Positions 23,264 to 33,069 of a stretch of DNA of 64,000 bases are shown in pieces. This DNA is from Chamaelirium japonicum (Eukaryota > Streptophyta > Magnoliopsida > Liliales > Melanthiaceae): contig OX393549.1 in the NCBI GenBank assembly GCA_947650365.1, positions 24,603,347 through 24,667,346 on the forward strand, given 5' to 3'. A model generated the notes under the pieces. That model worked only from the letters and a program-made list of their open reading frames with translations, did not search any database and had not been told where the DNA came from. Positions within the stretch are counted from its first letter, which is position 1, and every line of letters starts with the position of its first letter. The translations under genes were made by a program, and so were the position numbers.

Positions 23264-23759
23264 TAGTAGAGTGCCACATGAAAAGGACTTGGTCCTATTG
23301 TTTTGTTTTGTGATCAATTTAGATATGGTGCACGAAGAGAGTTGGGGATGACCGGAGGCTACCACGTGGCAGTCCTTTTCGTCTCACGGTCATTCTATCT
23401 TTTATGTTTAAATTTCAAAACAAAAAATAATATAAAATAATTTTTTTTTGGAAAAAAAAAAATTTTCATCTTCATCTCTCCTCGAGCAACATCTAGAGAA
23501 CGATTTTATTCACCATCCTAAAAGGATGTTGAAAAACACCCTTTCTCTCATTGGTTCATTTCAAAAGCATTATGTCATTTTGTGCTATTAATCATGGTGA
23601 AATGACCAAAATCTCTTGAAATGGACCAATGACAAAGATGGTATTGTTCAACACCGTTTTAGGACGATGAACATAATCGAATAGGATGGCAGTGGGGCCC
23701 GACCTATGAATGGAATGACACCTCGAACCGCTCCCAAATGCCACATCACTCGCACCTAG

Positions 23760-23865
23760 TACGAGGGTGGCTAAATAGCATTGCTTGTCAGTTGGGTGAC
23801 GCTTCTTTCACCCAACTGACAAACTATCACCCAACCGACGAGCAATGATATTAGCCACCCTCGTA
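23760..23865. mobile_element. Small foldback element (106 bp)
   Basis: TACGAGGGTGGCTAA at the left is inverted at the right (TTAGCCACCCTCGTA). The palindrome continues inward (GTCAGTTGGGTGA / TCACCCAACTGAC). TA at each end may be a Stowaway-type duplication or simply part of the palindrome. Confidence 0.6.
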
Positions 23866-24009
23866 TCCACCCTCGCGCCAGACACGAGTGATTTATCTTC
23901 TGAGAGTAGTTTGGGGTGTCATCCAAATCACGGGTCGTCCCCCGCTTGTTGTGATCTGAGGTCCTCCACTCCTCGCGCAACGAAAGGAGCGTGGAACATG
24001 GCGTGCAAA

Positions 24010-24735
24010 GAATCACCATTGAGAAGATGATTGGTTCACCAACAACGAGAAGACGAATAAATAAACAAAGCACAAGTAATCAGACACACAATGATATCTA
24101 ACAACAACGATCAATGGATTCACTAGTATGGAAAAATCTTAGTACATGTATGCTTGTCTCTAATTGTCCCTCATACACCCATAACGAGATACCCTCCCTC
24201 CCCCCTTCTCCAAGAAAATAGATCCCGCAACTCTCTTACCCCGAAGAACAAAGAAGAAACCCATCCAGAAGCCCTCAAGCCTCGAATGGATTCTCCTCCC
24301 TTTCCCTTGATGATGGCTACCATTTAAACCCTTGTAGAGCCTTGAAAATTCCTCTCTTATTCTCCTAGGTTCGTCCTACTACCTCCTATTTATAGACAAG
24401 CATTCGTATCCGATTTGAGGAGGAATCCCAAGCAAAAACGCAGGCTGAACCGTCTCACCTGCGTGCTGCCAGAGTAGATTGTGTGCACGACCTGGGAAGA
24501 TCGTGCGCACGATATGCCAATGCAAGTCGTGGACGACCTAGAAAAGTCATGCACGCGATCTTCCTGGCAGATCTGTCCTTCGCTAACTCCTTGTGCTCTT
24601 TCTTCCGTCGTTCCTTCACGCACGAACCTCGGAATTGTATGTGGCTTATTTGGATCCACATCTTCAACATCGTTGCCATCCTGTTCAGGGGACACCATGT
24701 CACACATACCATTGGATACAGGTGATACCAGGGTG
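24010..24735 (-). repeat. Probable solo LTR or LTR fragment
   Basis: On the minus strand a TATA box (CTATAAATAG, 24386-24395) is followed by a polypyrimidine/CT-rich leader and then a stretch rich in TTGTTGTT and GTGATTCTTTG phrases, typical of plant LTR R-U5 regions. Upstream is a moderately GC-rich U3-like part that repeats GATCGTGCGCACGAT-type palindromes. I could not define TG...CA ends or a target duplication. No gag or pol lies beside it. Confidence 0.4.
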
Positions 24736-24899
24736 ACAAAATATAAATTTCTGGTATGTAAAGGTAACTATTCATAATATATTGTCGATGACACATGATT
24801 ATAATGAAGCAGCTAGGCCTGTCAACCAATTGGATTGGGCTTGCTGAGCAATCTTCAATTTGGCAGAAATTTTGCATTGCTAAGTATTGGCCCTTGTAG

Positions 24900-25018
24900 A
24901 CAGGGATGGATTCAGGGGAGGGCATGTGGGGGAGACACCACCCCCCCCCCCCAAAAAAAAAAAAAAAAGATTCTTCTAACATTCACCACCCAAGGTTCGA
25001 TTCCTGGATCTGTCCATG
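24900..25018. repeat. Short interspersed repeat with C and A homopolymers
   Basis: GGGATGGATTCAGG at the left is roughly inverted at the right (CCTGGATCTGTCC). The interior holds about 12 C followed by about 16 A. GGTTCGATTCC inside matches a Pol III B box, so a SINE origin is as likely as a MITE. Confidence 0.35.
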
Positions 25019-25724
25019 CTTGCAGAGTATGTGGGAGTAGTCTACTCCTAAGCAATGTTCTTGGGTGTGGCGTATGGTGGCCAAAGGTGCTTCTTATCTC
25101 TAGCTGCATATCCATTATATTCCCTCCTTAGTCCTTCTTGGTGTTCGAGAGTGCACCTCATGTGTATTCTTTCTCATCGTCCCCAGCTCCCTTGGATCTG
25201 GGTTCTATCGAGCAATCGACTTTTCTTTTTGAGAACTCTCAAGGCGAGGGGAGTTTGGCATGGACCTCAACCGGTTTATTAAGAAGGACCCGAAGGAGAA
25301 ATTCAAAGACGATTGCATACTACACCGAGGCATGCAACCCGAAAGATTGGTGGCCATATCTGGCCACGCTCCACTTGACCACAGAACAATGAATACACCC
25401 AATCACCTCATCCACCAAGCAATCGACTATTGCAATTGGTCATCCCTTGCGCTCCGAAGAGCACAGGCTTTTGTTTGAAAAATTATGCATGATAAACTCC
25501 GTACTCGGCCGTATCTTTTTTTGTTTTTATAGAAACCAAGGGGGTTCTATTAATGGCATCCCAACCTCAAAAGAAGGTCAGTAGAAGCTACATCGTGTTG
25601 GTTCTCAATTACAACAGTCTCAATTTTATCCACAACAGCTACATCCTTTAGAATTGCAATAGCAATGTTATCCGGTGGCATAACAGGTCGTATCTTAAAC
25701 ATCTGCAAATTGATATTACACCTT

Positions 25725-25890
25725 ATATATGTCCCCCAATGTGCACAGATGGATGGGGGTATCAATCATGCCCTCTTTGATTGCCTCAAATCTTCTATAG
25801 TTTGGCAGGCGATCTCATCCAAGGCAAATATTCCTTCGATCTCTTTCACACACACACCCCGGCTCTGTCGCCTCATCATCCTTCTTCAAA
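25725..25890 (+). pseudogene. LINE reverse-transcriptase zinc-binding fragment
   Basis: The plus strand encodes PQCAQMDGGINHALFDC followed by SSIVWQAI. This matches the zf-RVT pattern (C-x2-C, then H-A/T-x2-x2-C, then W) at the end of plant L1 ORF2, with the first cysteine lost. The surrounding frames are broken. The fragment is probably an old truncated LINE, which might extend to the A-rich end near 26860. Confidence 0.4.
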
Positions 25891-25899
25891 TTTTCTATT

Positions 25900-27500
25900 G
25901 AGTTCATGGTTCGGCTCTTCTCCGTACCAATTGGCTGCAAACGGTTCTATGGACATATGGTGACGTCTCGGTGGTGTTTTTTTTTTTTTTTTTTGCTTGA
26001 GAATAAGATGACTTCCCTTATATCGGGAGAGGATTATGCAAGGTGCCCTTTCCCTTCACCCTTTCCATTCCCAGGGTTAGGGTTTCGACGACTTTCTCTT
26101 GGCCTCCTCGGTTGCCGCTGCTAGCGGCGCCGGGGGGGGCGAGATCTTCTACGGCATCCTCTCCAGGGTTCGGATTTGGGCTCCCCTCCCTCCATTTCCC
26201 TGTAGATAGGCCAGGTAGATTTTGATCAATCGTCTCTTCCGGCCGATCGTCTTGTCCTTGGTTCCTGTATAGGGGTTTTCTTCACGATTTTTGGGGATTT
26301 TGGGTTGCGAGATCCAGCTCCGGCTGATCTTCGGGTCTGGCGGTCCTTCCTCTCCGACGGGATGCGGCAGCTTGGGCTGATCGATGCAGAGGCCTCAATA
26401 TAGGTCCAGTGGACCTCGCCTCGGCTCGTTGCGGCGGCTCCCGGCCTCGACGGTGGATGGAGGCTCCTGCGCGACGCGGGGTGGCGGTATCGGAGTGCTG
26501 GATGGCGGCTTCCTTCCCGCGGCGGTGCCAACTCCCCAGTGTTGGCACTTCTACTTCGAATTTGTAAGGTTTCCTTTGTTTTTTGGTTGTGGGTTCGCCG
26601 GTGTGGCGGCTGGTGGTGAGATCTGCCCTTGTTGCTTCTTGCGCCAGTGTAGTGTTTTGTTTGCCGATGTGGAGGTATTAGGGCTTCGTGTCCCTGTGTT
26701 TGGCCACCGGTGTGGCAAAGTTTGTATCGGTGTTGGGTCGTGGGTGTCCCCACTGGACTGTGGCGGGGTTTTTTTGCGCTGGAGGGGCGAATTATGATGC
26801 TTACATCAAATTGTGGTGCCTCTTGAGGTATGTTGTGACCTCCCCTTCAATGAACCAAAAAAAAAGAAGAGAATTATGCATACCCCACAAACAATATATG
26901 GAAGGATTCAGAGCATGAATCCTTTTCCAAAAAATCATGCCAAAGCCATACAAAGACAAACAAAAGGTGTGTCGCTAATCGCTAAACAAAAGACTGTTCT
27001 CTAGGGGAAAATTTTCAACACATCCTACGTACCCTACAACCATGGGACCCACTGCGATTCAAGAGACATGGGATAGCGGGTCCCAGCACATGGGGCTAGT
27101 GGCTCCCAACACTCAGAGTGTGCTGATAGGCTCTAGGGGCAATGGGCCCCAGAGCCATACCAAAGATGTGCTGAAAATTTTGGGAGGGGCCATTTGTAAA
27201 GAATTTTTTATAAAAAATCAAAAGCTCAAAGGGCCTTGTAGGAATTTTGGCCACTTTGGGGCGCCACGACCCCCCTCAACTCCCCCCCTGGTTTCGCCCT
27301 TGTTTAGATAGTTTCAAAGTTTTAAATGTCTTTTTCGGTGTCCATGTCGGTCAGCCAAAAAAAAGAAATTTTTTTTGTTTTTCGGTAATTTATCGGTGGA
27401 AAAATTGTAAAATAGAAAGACAAATTTCGATGAAAATATTTTATTTTTTGGTCGAATTTTGGTGTTTTCGATAAAAAAATTATTATTTTTCAGTCAAATT
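25900..27500. other. GC-rich block (26.0-26.8 kb) and flanks, unassigned
   Basis: From about 26040 to 26800 the sequence becomes GC-rich, begins with a GGGTTAGGGTTTCGACG leader-like phrase and ends with an A-rich run at about 26858. It has no sustained recognisable protein. It may be a retroposed copy or the GC-rich end of a LINE or LTR element. Confidence 0.35.
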
Positions 27501-27540
27501 TTGATTTTTTTCGTTTGATATGAAAAAAATAAAATATTTC

Positions 27541-28016
27541 AGCAATACTTCAGGATAAAGATGAAAGCAAAATATTGTCTATTATGAAAAAAAAAAATCA
27601 AAATTGAGAAAAAATACAATTTCTTACTGATACAGATGAGCTTTGGTTTGTTAAAAAAAGATAAAAAAATTCAATGAAATTGTCTGGAAAAAAGACATAA
27701 TGTCAGATTTCGATCAAATATCGATCATTTTGGTCAAATGTCAGCCATTTCGGTCGACATTTCGTTATGTCAGAAGGAGATTTGGAATATTTCAGCAATA
27801 CTTCAGGATAAAGATGATAGCAAAATATTATCTATTATGAAAAAAAATCAAAATTGAGAAAAAATATAATTTCTTACTGATAAAGATGAGCTTTGCTTTG
27901 TTAAAAAAGATAAAAATTTTCAGTGAAATTATCTGAAAAAGAAAACATAATGTCGGATTTCAGTCAAATGTCGATCATTTTGGCCGACATTTCGTTATGT
28001 CGGAAGGAGATTTGGT
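27541..28016 (+). repeat. 253-bp tandem duplication in AT-rich repeat
   Basis: AGCAATACTTCAGGATAAAG begins two consecutive copies at 27541 and 27794. The copies share TTTCTTACTGATA and CATTTCGTTATGTC(A/G)GAAGG in the same order. The same ATTTCGGTC texture occurs around 19.4-20 kb. Confidence 0.85.
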
Positions 28017-28302
28017 ACTATTAAAAATTTGGTCAATTTCTATGTCAGACACTTGAAAAAAAAACATATTTCCGGTAATTTCGTAGAAAATTTGTCGACA
28101 TTTTATTCCATAGATAGTTTACATCCGACCCTGCACCTAAAAAAGAGGACATATACCTCAAAGGAGAATGTGTTGTTAGATATACCTCAAGGGAGAAAGA
28201 TATCATAATGCCAGATGAGGGAGAGTGATTTCTTTGTGAAGCGGGACCCATTACCTGGGGGAACCAACCCATCTGGAGTCTGGATTAATGCTAGTCTCCT
28301 AC

Positions 28303-28519
28303 GGGCTGTTTGGCATGCGGAACAGCTGTTCAACGGGGACATTAACCATTTCTAGTGTATTTATGAGGTTCAACGGGACAGTTGGTAGAGAAACCCATGG
28401 AACAAACAAAGATCGTTCTCGATTTTTCAAACCAGGGGACACAAAAGTATCTGTTACTTTTAAAATAACAGATCTTAAGATCCGGAACAGCAGTTCCAGT
28501 TTGATGCCAAACACCCCCC
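28303..28519. mobile_element. MITE with GGG(C/G)TGTTTGGCAT ends
   Basis: GGGCTGTTTGGCAT at the left is inverted at the right (ATGCCAAACACCCCC). GGAACAGC occurs sub-terminally at both ends. The length is about 217 bp. I could not fix the target duplication, so the superfamily is left open. Confidence 0.6.
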
Positions 28520-29906
28520 TAGCTTACGGACTCGAATCGATGGCAAGGATATTCAACAAGTGAATCACACTTCATTGGACTGCAGACTCCTTGGACGATT
28601 CTGATGCAATCCAACCCCGATTCTCGAAGACTCAAAGAAATCCAGGGTGAGGCTATATACAACTTGCAGTTTACCAAAAATAACCAACTCAAAGGGAGTC
28701 CATGGTTTTCCAAGGGCAACCCGCGCACCCCACATCCTTTCTCCTCTCTCCCTTCCTTCCTTGTTGTTGGTTCTTGTGTGGTTCGACCTCTACCACTACT
28801 CGCCGCAATCATTGCAGGTTTGTCGTCGCCCCTCGGCCTCCATCTTCCTCCTATACCAGTTCAGTCCAAACCACCACCACTGCCTCCTTCCTCCTTGTCC
28901 CTCCTCCTTCATCTTCTTCCTCCTCGTCCCTCCTCCCTCCTCCTTCCTCCTTCCTTCTCTTCCTTCTAGAATACTGTGCCTTGGCCATTGTAGACCAATT
29001 TTATATGTACATCGCAATCATCCATTGGAGGACCGAGTTCCCCTACAGCTCATTCATCCATTGGAGGTCGAGTGTTCAATGGAGGTCAAGTGCCACTATA
29101 GTGCACTGGGTCTCCTCCACCCGAATGGGTTGTAGAAGAACTCATCTTGAAACTGGACCAGTATAGGATGAAGAAGAAGGGGAGGCTGGGGGACTGGTGT
29201 TACCACATAATGGCGCATCATCATTTGGCATTTAATTTGTGCACGCAAGTCATTTTCAGTGAGGTTGTGTATTATTCTGTGAATATAGGTTGTGATCATA
29301 CTACATTGTTATTGAAGATGTTCAAGTGTAGTACAGTGCTTCATGAAGACCAAAAGATCGACTCAGCCATCTCCAAAGGTATACAACACATTTGGTTCGG
29401 TGAGATGGATAAGATATAGAAAATCAAGTTTTTGCAATTTTGTTCATAATTATGCGTGATTTCACGAATTCAATTGTTTCTTGATTTCTGAAGTTTGATT
29501 GGTTTTTAAAATGATTTGCATCAAAAAATCATACTTTATATTGATTCTTGAATTTGACTCCGTCGTGGTCAAACAATTAAAATTATTCTAAGTGTTCATA
29601 TTTTGCAGTGGCGGTCCAGACAGTCGTTTGGATGGTTTCCCATAGGCGTCCGAACAATCATTCGAACAACTATGCTCATATTCGAACTTTTATATTGGTT
29701 CAGAAAAGTATGATCAGAATTGGCACAGACCGTCTGAACAGCCATTCAAATGACAAAGGCTGGTTTTTCAAACTTTATGAGTCCACCCGTCCAAACGACT
29801 GTTCAGACAAGTGTCCAAGTCATTTGGACACTCATTTGGAAGGCTTTGATTTGTTTTATTTTCATCTTGGGTTTTTGGAACCGGCTTTAATTCATGAGAT
29901 TAGATT
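28520..29906. other. Unassigned sequence left of the MADS-carrying element
   Basis: A CT-rich low-complexity segment lies at 28735-28970. The rest is AT-rich, with repeated GTC(C/T)GAACA phrases around 29610-29830. No recognisable gene. Confidence 0.4.
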
Positions 29907-29911
29907 GACCA

Positions 29912-30088
29912 TATTAGATGTAGTGTGTTAGTATTCTATTAGTCCCACCTCGGTTGTGGTAACATAATAGTGTGTGTACTCTCTCTATATAAAGAGAGGT
30001 AGTCTTATGTAATGCAATTGAGTTTAATGAGATAATACAAGGAGATTTTCTCCCCAATCCTATTCTCTCTCACCCTCTCTTCGTAACA
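29912..30088 (+). repeat. 5' LTR (177 bp) of the MADS-carrying element
   Basis: It starts TATTAGATGTAG and ends TTCGTAACA, with TA...CA termini rather than TG...CA. CTATATAAAGAGAG gives a TATA box near 29996. The right copy at 32888 differs at one position (GTGTGTAC versus GTGCGTAC). Confidence 0.93.
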
Positions 30089-30847
30089 TGGTATCAGAGC
30101 CAACCCTCTTGGCCTAGGGTTCGACGCTCTCCTATCCGGCCTCCTCGGTCGTCGACGACGACATCGAAGAGGCCGGGAACAGTAAAATTTATTATTTTTT
30201 TTTCCCCGTTTCTCCCCTGTGCAAAAGCCGGCAGGAGGCAGCTGAGAGAGCAGGCCAATTCCCATCGACTCGTAGCCAAGAGGGAGCACGTTAGGGCTGC
30301 CGAACGCTCCGCCGAAGCCAACTGCGCTCAACGCCGACTGCCCCACACCTCGAGCACACGCTCCCTCAACCCTCAGCTCGTCGGCCCATCTCGCCACGTC
30401 CCACCTCAACCGCTCGAGCGCGCCCAGGTGCCCCTTGAGCTCCTCCAGCCCGAGCTCCATGATGTCGACCGCCCGGCTTTCCTCCAATGCCTCCTCGAGG
30501 GCACCGCGCTTCCGCTGCTCGGCCTCTAGGCGCTCGACGAGCTCCGCGTGGTGGCGGTTGAGCTCCCGCACCGCCGCCTTGGAGCGCACATCTCCGTCGG
30601 GAGAGAGGGGGCCGTCGCCGCCTCCCCCGCCGCCGGAGAGGAAGCGGTCGATGACAGAGGCGACGCAGGGGTGCCCGACGGAGAAGGGCTTACCTGCCGG
30701 GGAGAAGACTACGACGCCCACCTCGGCGCCGCAAAGGATGGAGAGCTCGGTGGCCTTCTTGAAGAGGCCGGCCCGGCGCTTGGAGAAGCATATCTGGCGG
30801 CTCTCCTCATTCTCGATGCGCTTGATCTCGATCTTCTGTCGCCCCAT
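30005..30847 (-). CDS. Type I (M-alpha, AGL62-like) MADS-box ORF captured in the element
   Basis: From the ATG at 30847 the frame encodes a complete MADS domain (residues 1-60). It starts [18 protein letters not shown], with [20 protein letters not shown] and a [16 protein letters not shown] end. The FSFGHP-like ending and the following SVIDRFLSG are hallmarks of M-alpha MADS proteins such as AGL62, which are DNA-binding regulators of seed and gametophyte development. A second in-frame Met lies 10 codons upstream (30877). A coiled-coil-like stretch follows ([20 protein letters not shown]). The frame then runs through the primer site and stops inside the 5' LTR at 30005, so about the last 65 residues are element-derived and the native C-terminus is lost or unknown. 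M-alpha genes are usually intronless, so absence of introns does not prove an RNA-mediated capture. Orientation is opposite to the element. Confidence 0.85.
   Translation of the reverse strand: MGRQKIEIKRIENEESRQICFSKRRAGLFKKATELSILCGAEVGVVVFSPAGKPFSVGHPCVASVIDRFLSGGGGGGDGPLSPDGDVRSKAAVRELNRHHAELVERLEAEQRKRGALEEALEESRAVDIMELGLEELKGHLGALERLRWDVARWADELRVEGACARGVGQSALSAVGFGGAFGSPNVLPLGYESMGIGLLSQLPPAGFCTGEKRGKKNNKFYCSRPLRCRRRRPRRPDRRASNPRPRGLALIPCYEERVRENRIGEKISLYYLIKLNCIT
30089..30100 (+). other. Primer-binding site (initiator Met tRNA)
   Basis: TGGTATCAGAGC follows the 5' LTR with no spacer. Confidence 0.93.
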
Positions 30848-30849
30848 AC

Positions 30850-32022
30850 TCGCCCTCTTCTTTCTCATCTCGTGCATGTTCTAGAGATGTCATCGCAGGT
30901 GCGATCTGCGAGCCGGCGAGCGTCGATCGTCCCTGCTGGCCTCGCCCATGCTCATCAGCCGGCCTCGAGCTCCCGCCATGCCCGTTGTTCTCCGCGCCGG
31001 CCTCGAGCTCACGCCAGCCAAAGCCCTCGCCGCCATTCTCCGCACCGGCCTCGAGCTCCCACCGGCCCATCCTGCGCCGCGTGCCGTCCGATTCCCTCTC
31101 CCGTCTCCGACTCTCTCGCACTCTCCCGGATTTTTCTCCGATCCCACTTCTCTCTCTCTTTCCTTTTCTGAAACGAGTCGGCCGAGCGACACACGTGTAG
31201 ACATCTACTTGTGTCCCTGTGTGTCCCGGTGGTCCTGTGTGTCTCTGTGGTGTCCTCTTTGCTTTTTCCTGTGCATGACCAAGTGATCCCTTTTCTTTCT
31301 TTTTTTTTTTTTTTTGAGCCCGTAACCGAGGTGTGTCCCCTGTATGTGTGTTCCTTTCTTTTTTTTTACTTTATTCTCTCCTTAGCTGATCACAGCCGTC
31401 CTTTAGCTGATCACTTAATGGTGTGTGGTCCTGGTAACGTAAGTGATTACAGCCGTCCTTTTTTCTTTTATTTCTTCGCTCTCTCTATATAAGTGATCAC
31501 AGCCATCCGATTTGCATCGGATGGTTGTGCTTTATGCTTCACCTATGCTTTACGCTCTGTGCCCTACACCCGATCACAACCGTTGGTGTCTATTTTCTCT
31601 CGGATCCCTTTGAGTTTGAGCCTATGCTTTGCGGCTTACTACACCCGATCCGACCCCGCATTGCCCTTGCACCCGATCCGGCCCTTTAGTACATGGCCGG
31701 CTCTTCACATTTTCGCCTTGCGCTCTGATCTGTTGCGCTCTCTCTGCGGCTCTGCGCTCGAGCTGTCGCTCCTCCTTCTGCTCCAGCCCGCGCCCATCGG
31801 TCTTGCTGGCTGCCGGAGCCATAAGCCGTTTGATCCGGCCGCCTCAGCGTCCCGCGCCCGCCGTCCGTTGCACCTTGAGCTTTGTTAGCTCGCCTTGCAC
31901 CCTATGCCCTTGCGCTTTGTCGATTCGCCTGCCCCATCGCCTCGCTCTGTGCCCTTGCGCCTTGGTATTTTTGCGCTCTGCGCCTTACCGATCCGCCTTG
32001 CACCTTTTTAGCTCACCTCTCG
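30850..32022. other. Internal CT/GC-rich region of the MADS-carrying element
   Basis: No gag or pol motif appears in any frame. The part just upstream of the MADS start (30890-31120) repeats CCGGCCTCGAGCTC at 30960, 31001 and 31048. It may be the captured gene's leader or promoter region. The rest is CT-rich low-complexity sequence. Confidence 0.5.
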
Positions 32023-32413
32023 TTCCGGTCACACTTGTCTTGTGCCGGCTTTTGGATTTTTTTTTCTCGTTCCGGTCACACTTGTCTTGTGCCGCCTTTT
32101 GATCCTCTCTAGTTCCGGTCACACTTGTTTTGTGCCGGCTTTTGGATCTTTTTCTCGTTCCGGTCACACTTGTCTTGTGCCGGCTTTTGATCCTCTCTAG
32201 TTCCGGTCACACTTGTTTTGTGCCGGCTTTTGGATCTTTTCTCGTTCCGGTCACACTTGTATTGTGCCGGCTTTTTGATCCTCTCTAGTTCCGGTCACAC
32301 TTATTTTGTGCCGGCTTTTGGATCCTTTCTCGTTCCGGTCACACTTGTCTTGTGCCGGCTTTTGATCCTCTCTAGTTCCGGTCACACTTGTTTTGTGCCG
32401 GCTTTCGGATCCT
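32023..32413 (+). repeat. Nine-copy ~44-bp minisatellite with alternating unit types
   Basis: TTCCGGTCACACTTGT starts at 32023, 32070, 32113, 32158, 32201, 32245, 32289, 32333 and 32375. The units alternate between one ending GATCCTCTCTAG and one ending GGATCTTTTCTCG, giving a dimeric higher-order period of about 88 bp. Confidence 0.95.
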
Positions 32414-32666
32414 CTTCCTTTCCTTGGTCTTGTGACCCTATCAGAGCTACGACTCTTTATCTTCTCCTTTTTTTCTTTATCTGTGATGATTGAGATCTTC
32501 TAAGAGGTGTCAAGTACTTACTTCGGCCGGGTGCTTGCCTCTTATGCGGTCTCACGCATTCACATCTTTTCTTAGCCGCTCTCTCTCCTTTCGGCCTCCG
32601 TTATTGCCGGCTTCCATCACCGTCGGCTTCCTTCACTCCGATCCTTAGTGATCATTGCCAATTCCC

Positions 32667-32765
32667 CCGGTTGACCTGCTTACAGGTTGGCCGGGTTTCC
32701 CCGGTTGTCCTGCTTGCAGGTCAATCGGGTTTCCAGGACGACTTGCTTGCAGGTCATCCTGGCAC
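32667..32765 (+). repeat. Three-copy ~36-bp tandem repeat
   Basis: Variants of CTGCTTGCAGGTCAATCGGGT recur three times just upstream of the polypurine tract. Confidence 0.8.
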
Positions 32766-32878
32766 TATCTTTACTTTTCAGCATAAAAAAGGATTATTTG
32801 ATGTAATTTTTTTTTTCTCTTTCTTTCTCCTTCCTTTTATTAAGCAAACTGGTGTCGGTTTATACCTTACATCAGTTT

Positions 32879-32887
32879 GACGGGGGG
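32879..32887 (+). other. Polypurine tract
   Basis: GACGGGGGG directly precedes the 3' LTR, in the position of the plus-strand primer. Confidence 0.8.
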
Positions 32888-33064
32888 TATTAGATGTAGT
32901 GTGTTAGTATTCTATTAGTCCCACCTCGGTTGTGGTAACATAATAGTGTGCGTACTCTCTCTATATAAAGAGAGGTAGTCTTATGTAATGCAATTGAGTT
33001 TAATGAGATAATACAAGGAGATTTTCTCCCCAATCCTATTCTCTCTCACCCTCTCTTCGTAACA
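32888..33064 (+). repeat. 3' LTR (177 bp) of the MADS-carrying element
   Basis: It is the same length as the 5' LTR with one visible difference, and is followed by the target duplication GACCA. Confidence 0.93.
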
Positions 33065-33069
33065 GACCA

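Larger units (their letters stand above)
29907..33069 (+). mobile_element. Non-autonomous LTR retrotransposon carrying a MADS-box gene
   Basis: The element spans 29912-33064 (3153 bp) and is flanked by the 5-bp duplication GACCA (29907-29911, 33065-33069). It has two 177-bp LTRs, a Met-tRNA primer site directly after the left LTR and a G-rich polypurine tract directly before the right LTR, all in plus orientation. The internal 2.8 kb holds no recognisable gag, protease, reverse transcriptase or integrase. It contains an antisense type I MADS-box coding region (about 30090-30850), a CT-rich stretch, a nine-copy minisatellite and a small three-copy repeat. The LTRs differ by one visible base, so insertion was recent. 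The polypurine tract and primer site resemble Ty1/copia, and mobilisation in trans is inferred. Confidence 0.92.

Noticed and set aside
24390..24982. Overlapping minus-strand frames
   Set aside because: They lie in an LTR-like region and a homopolymer-containing repeat; the translations show no domain.
30807..31286. Several overlapping frames upstream of the MADS ORF
   Set aside because: Arg/Gly/Pro-rich translations of GC-rich sequence on both strands; no gag, pol or known domain.
32023..32413. CRISPR-like regular repeat
   Set aside because: Units are contiguous with no unique spacers and lie inside a eukaryotic retrotransposon; it is a minisatellite.
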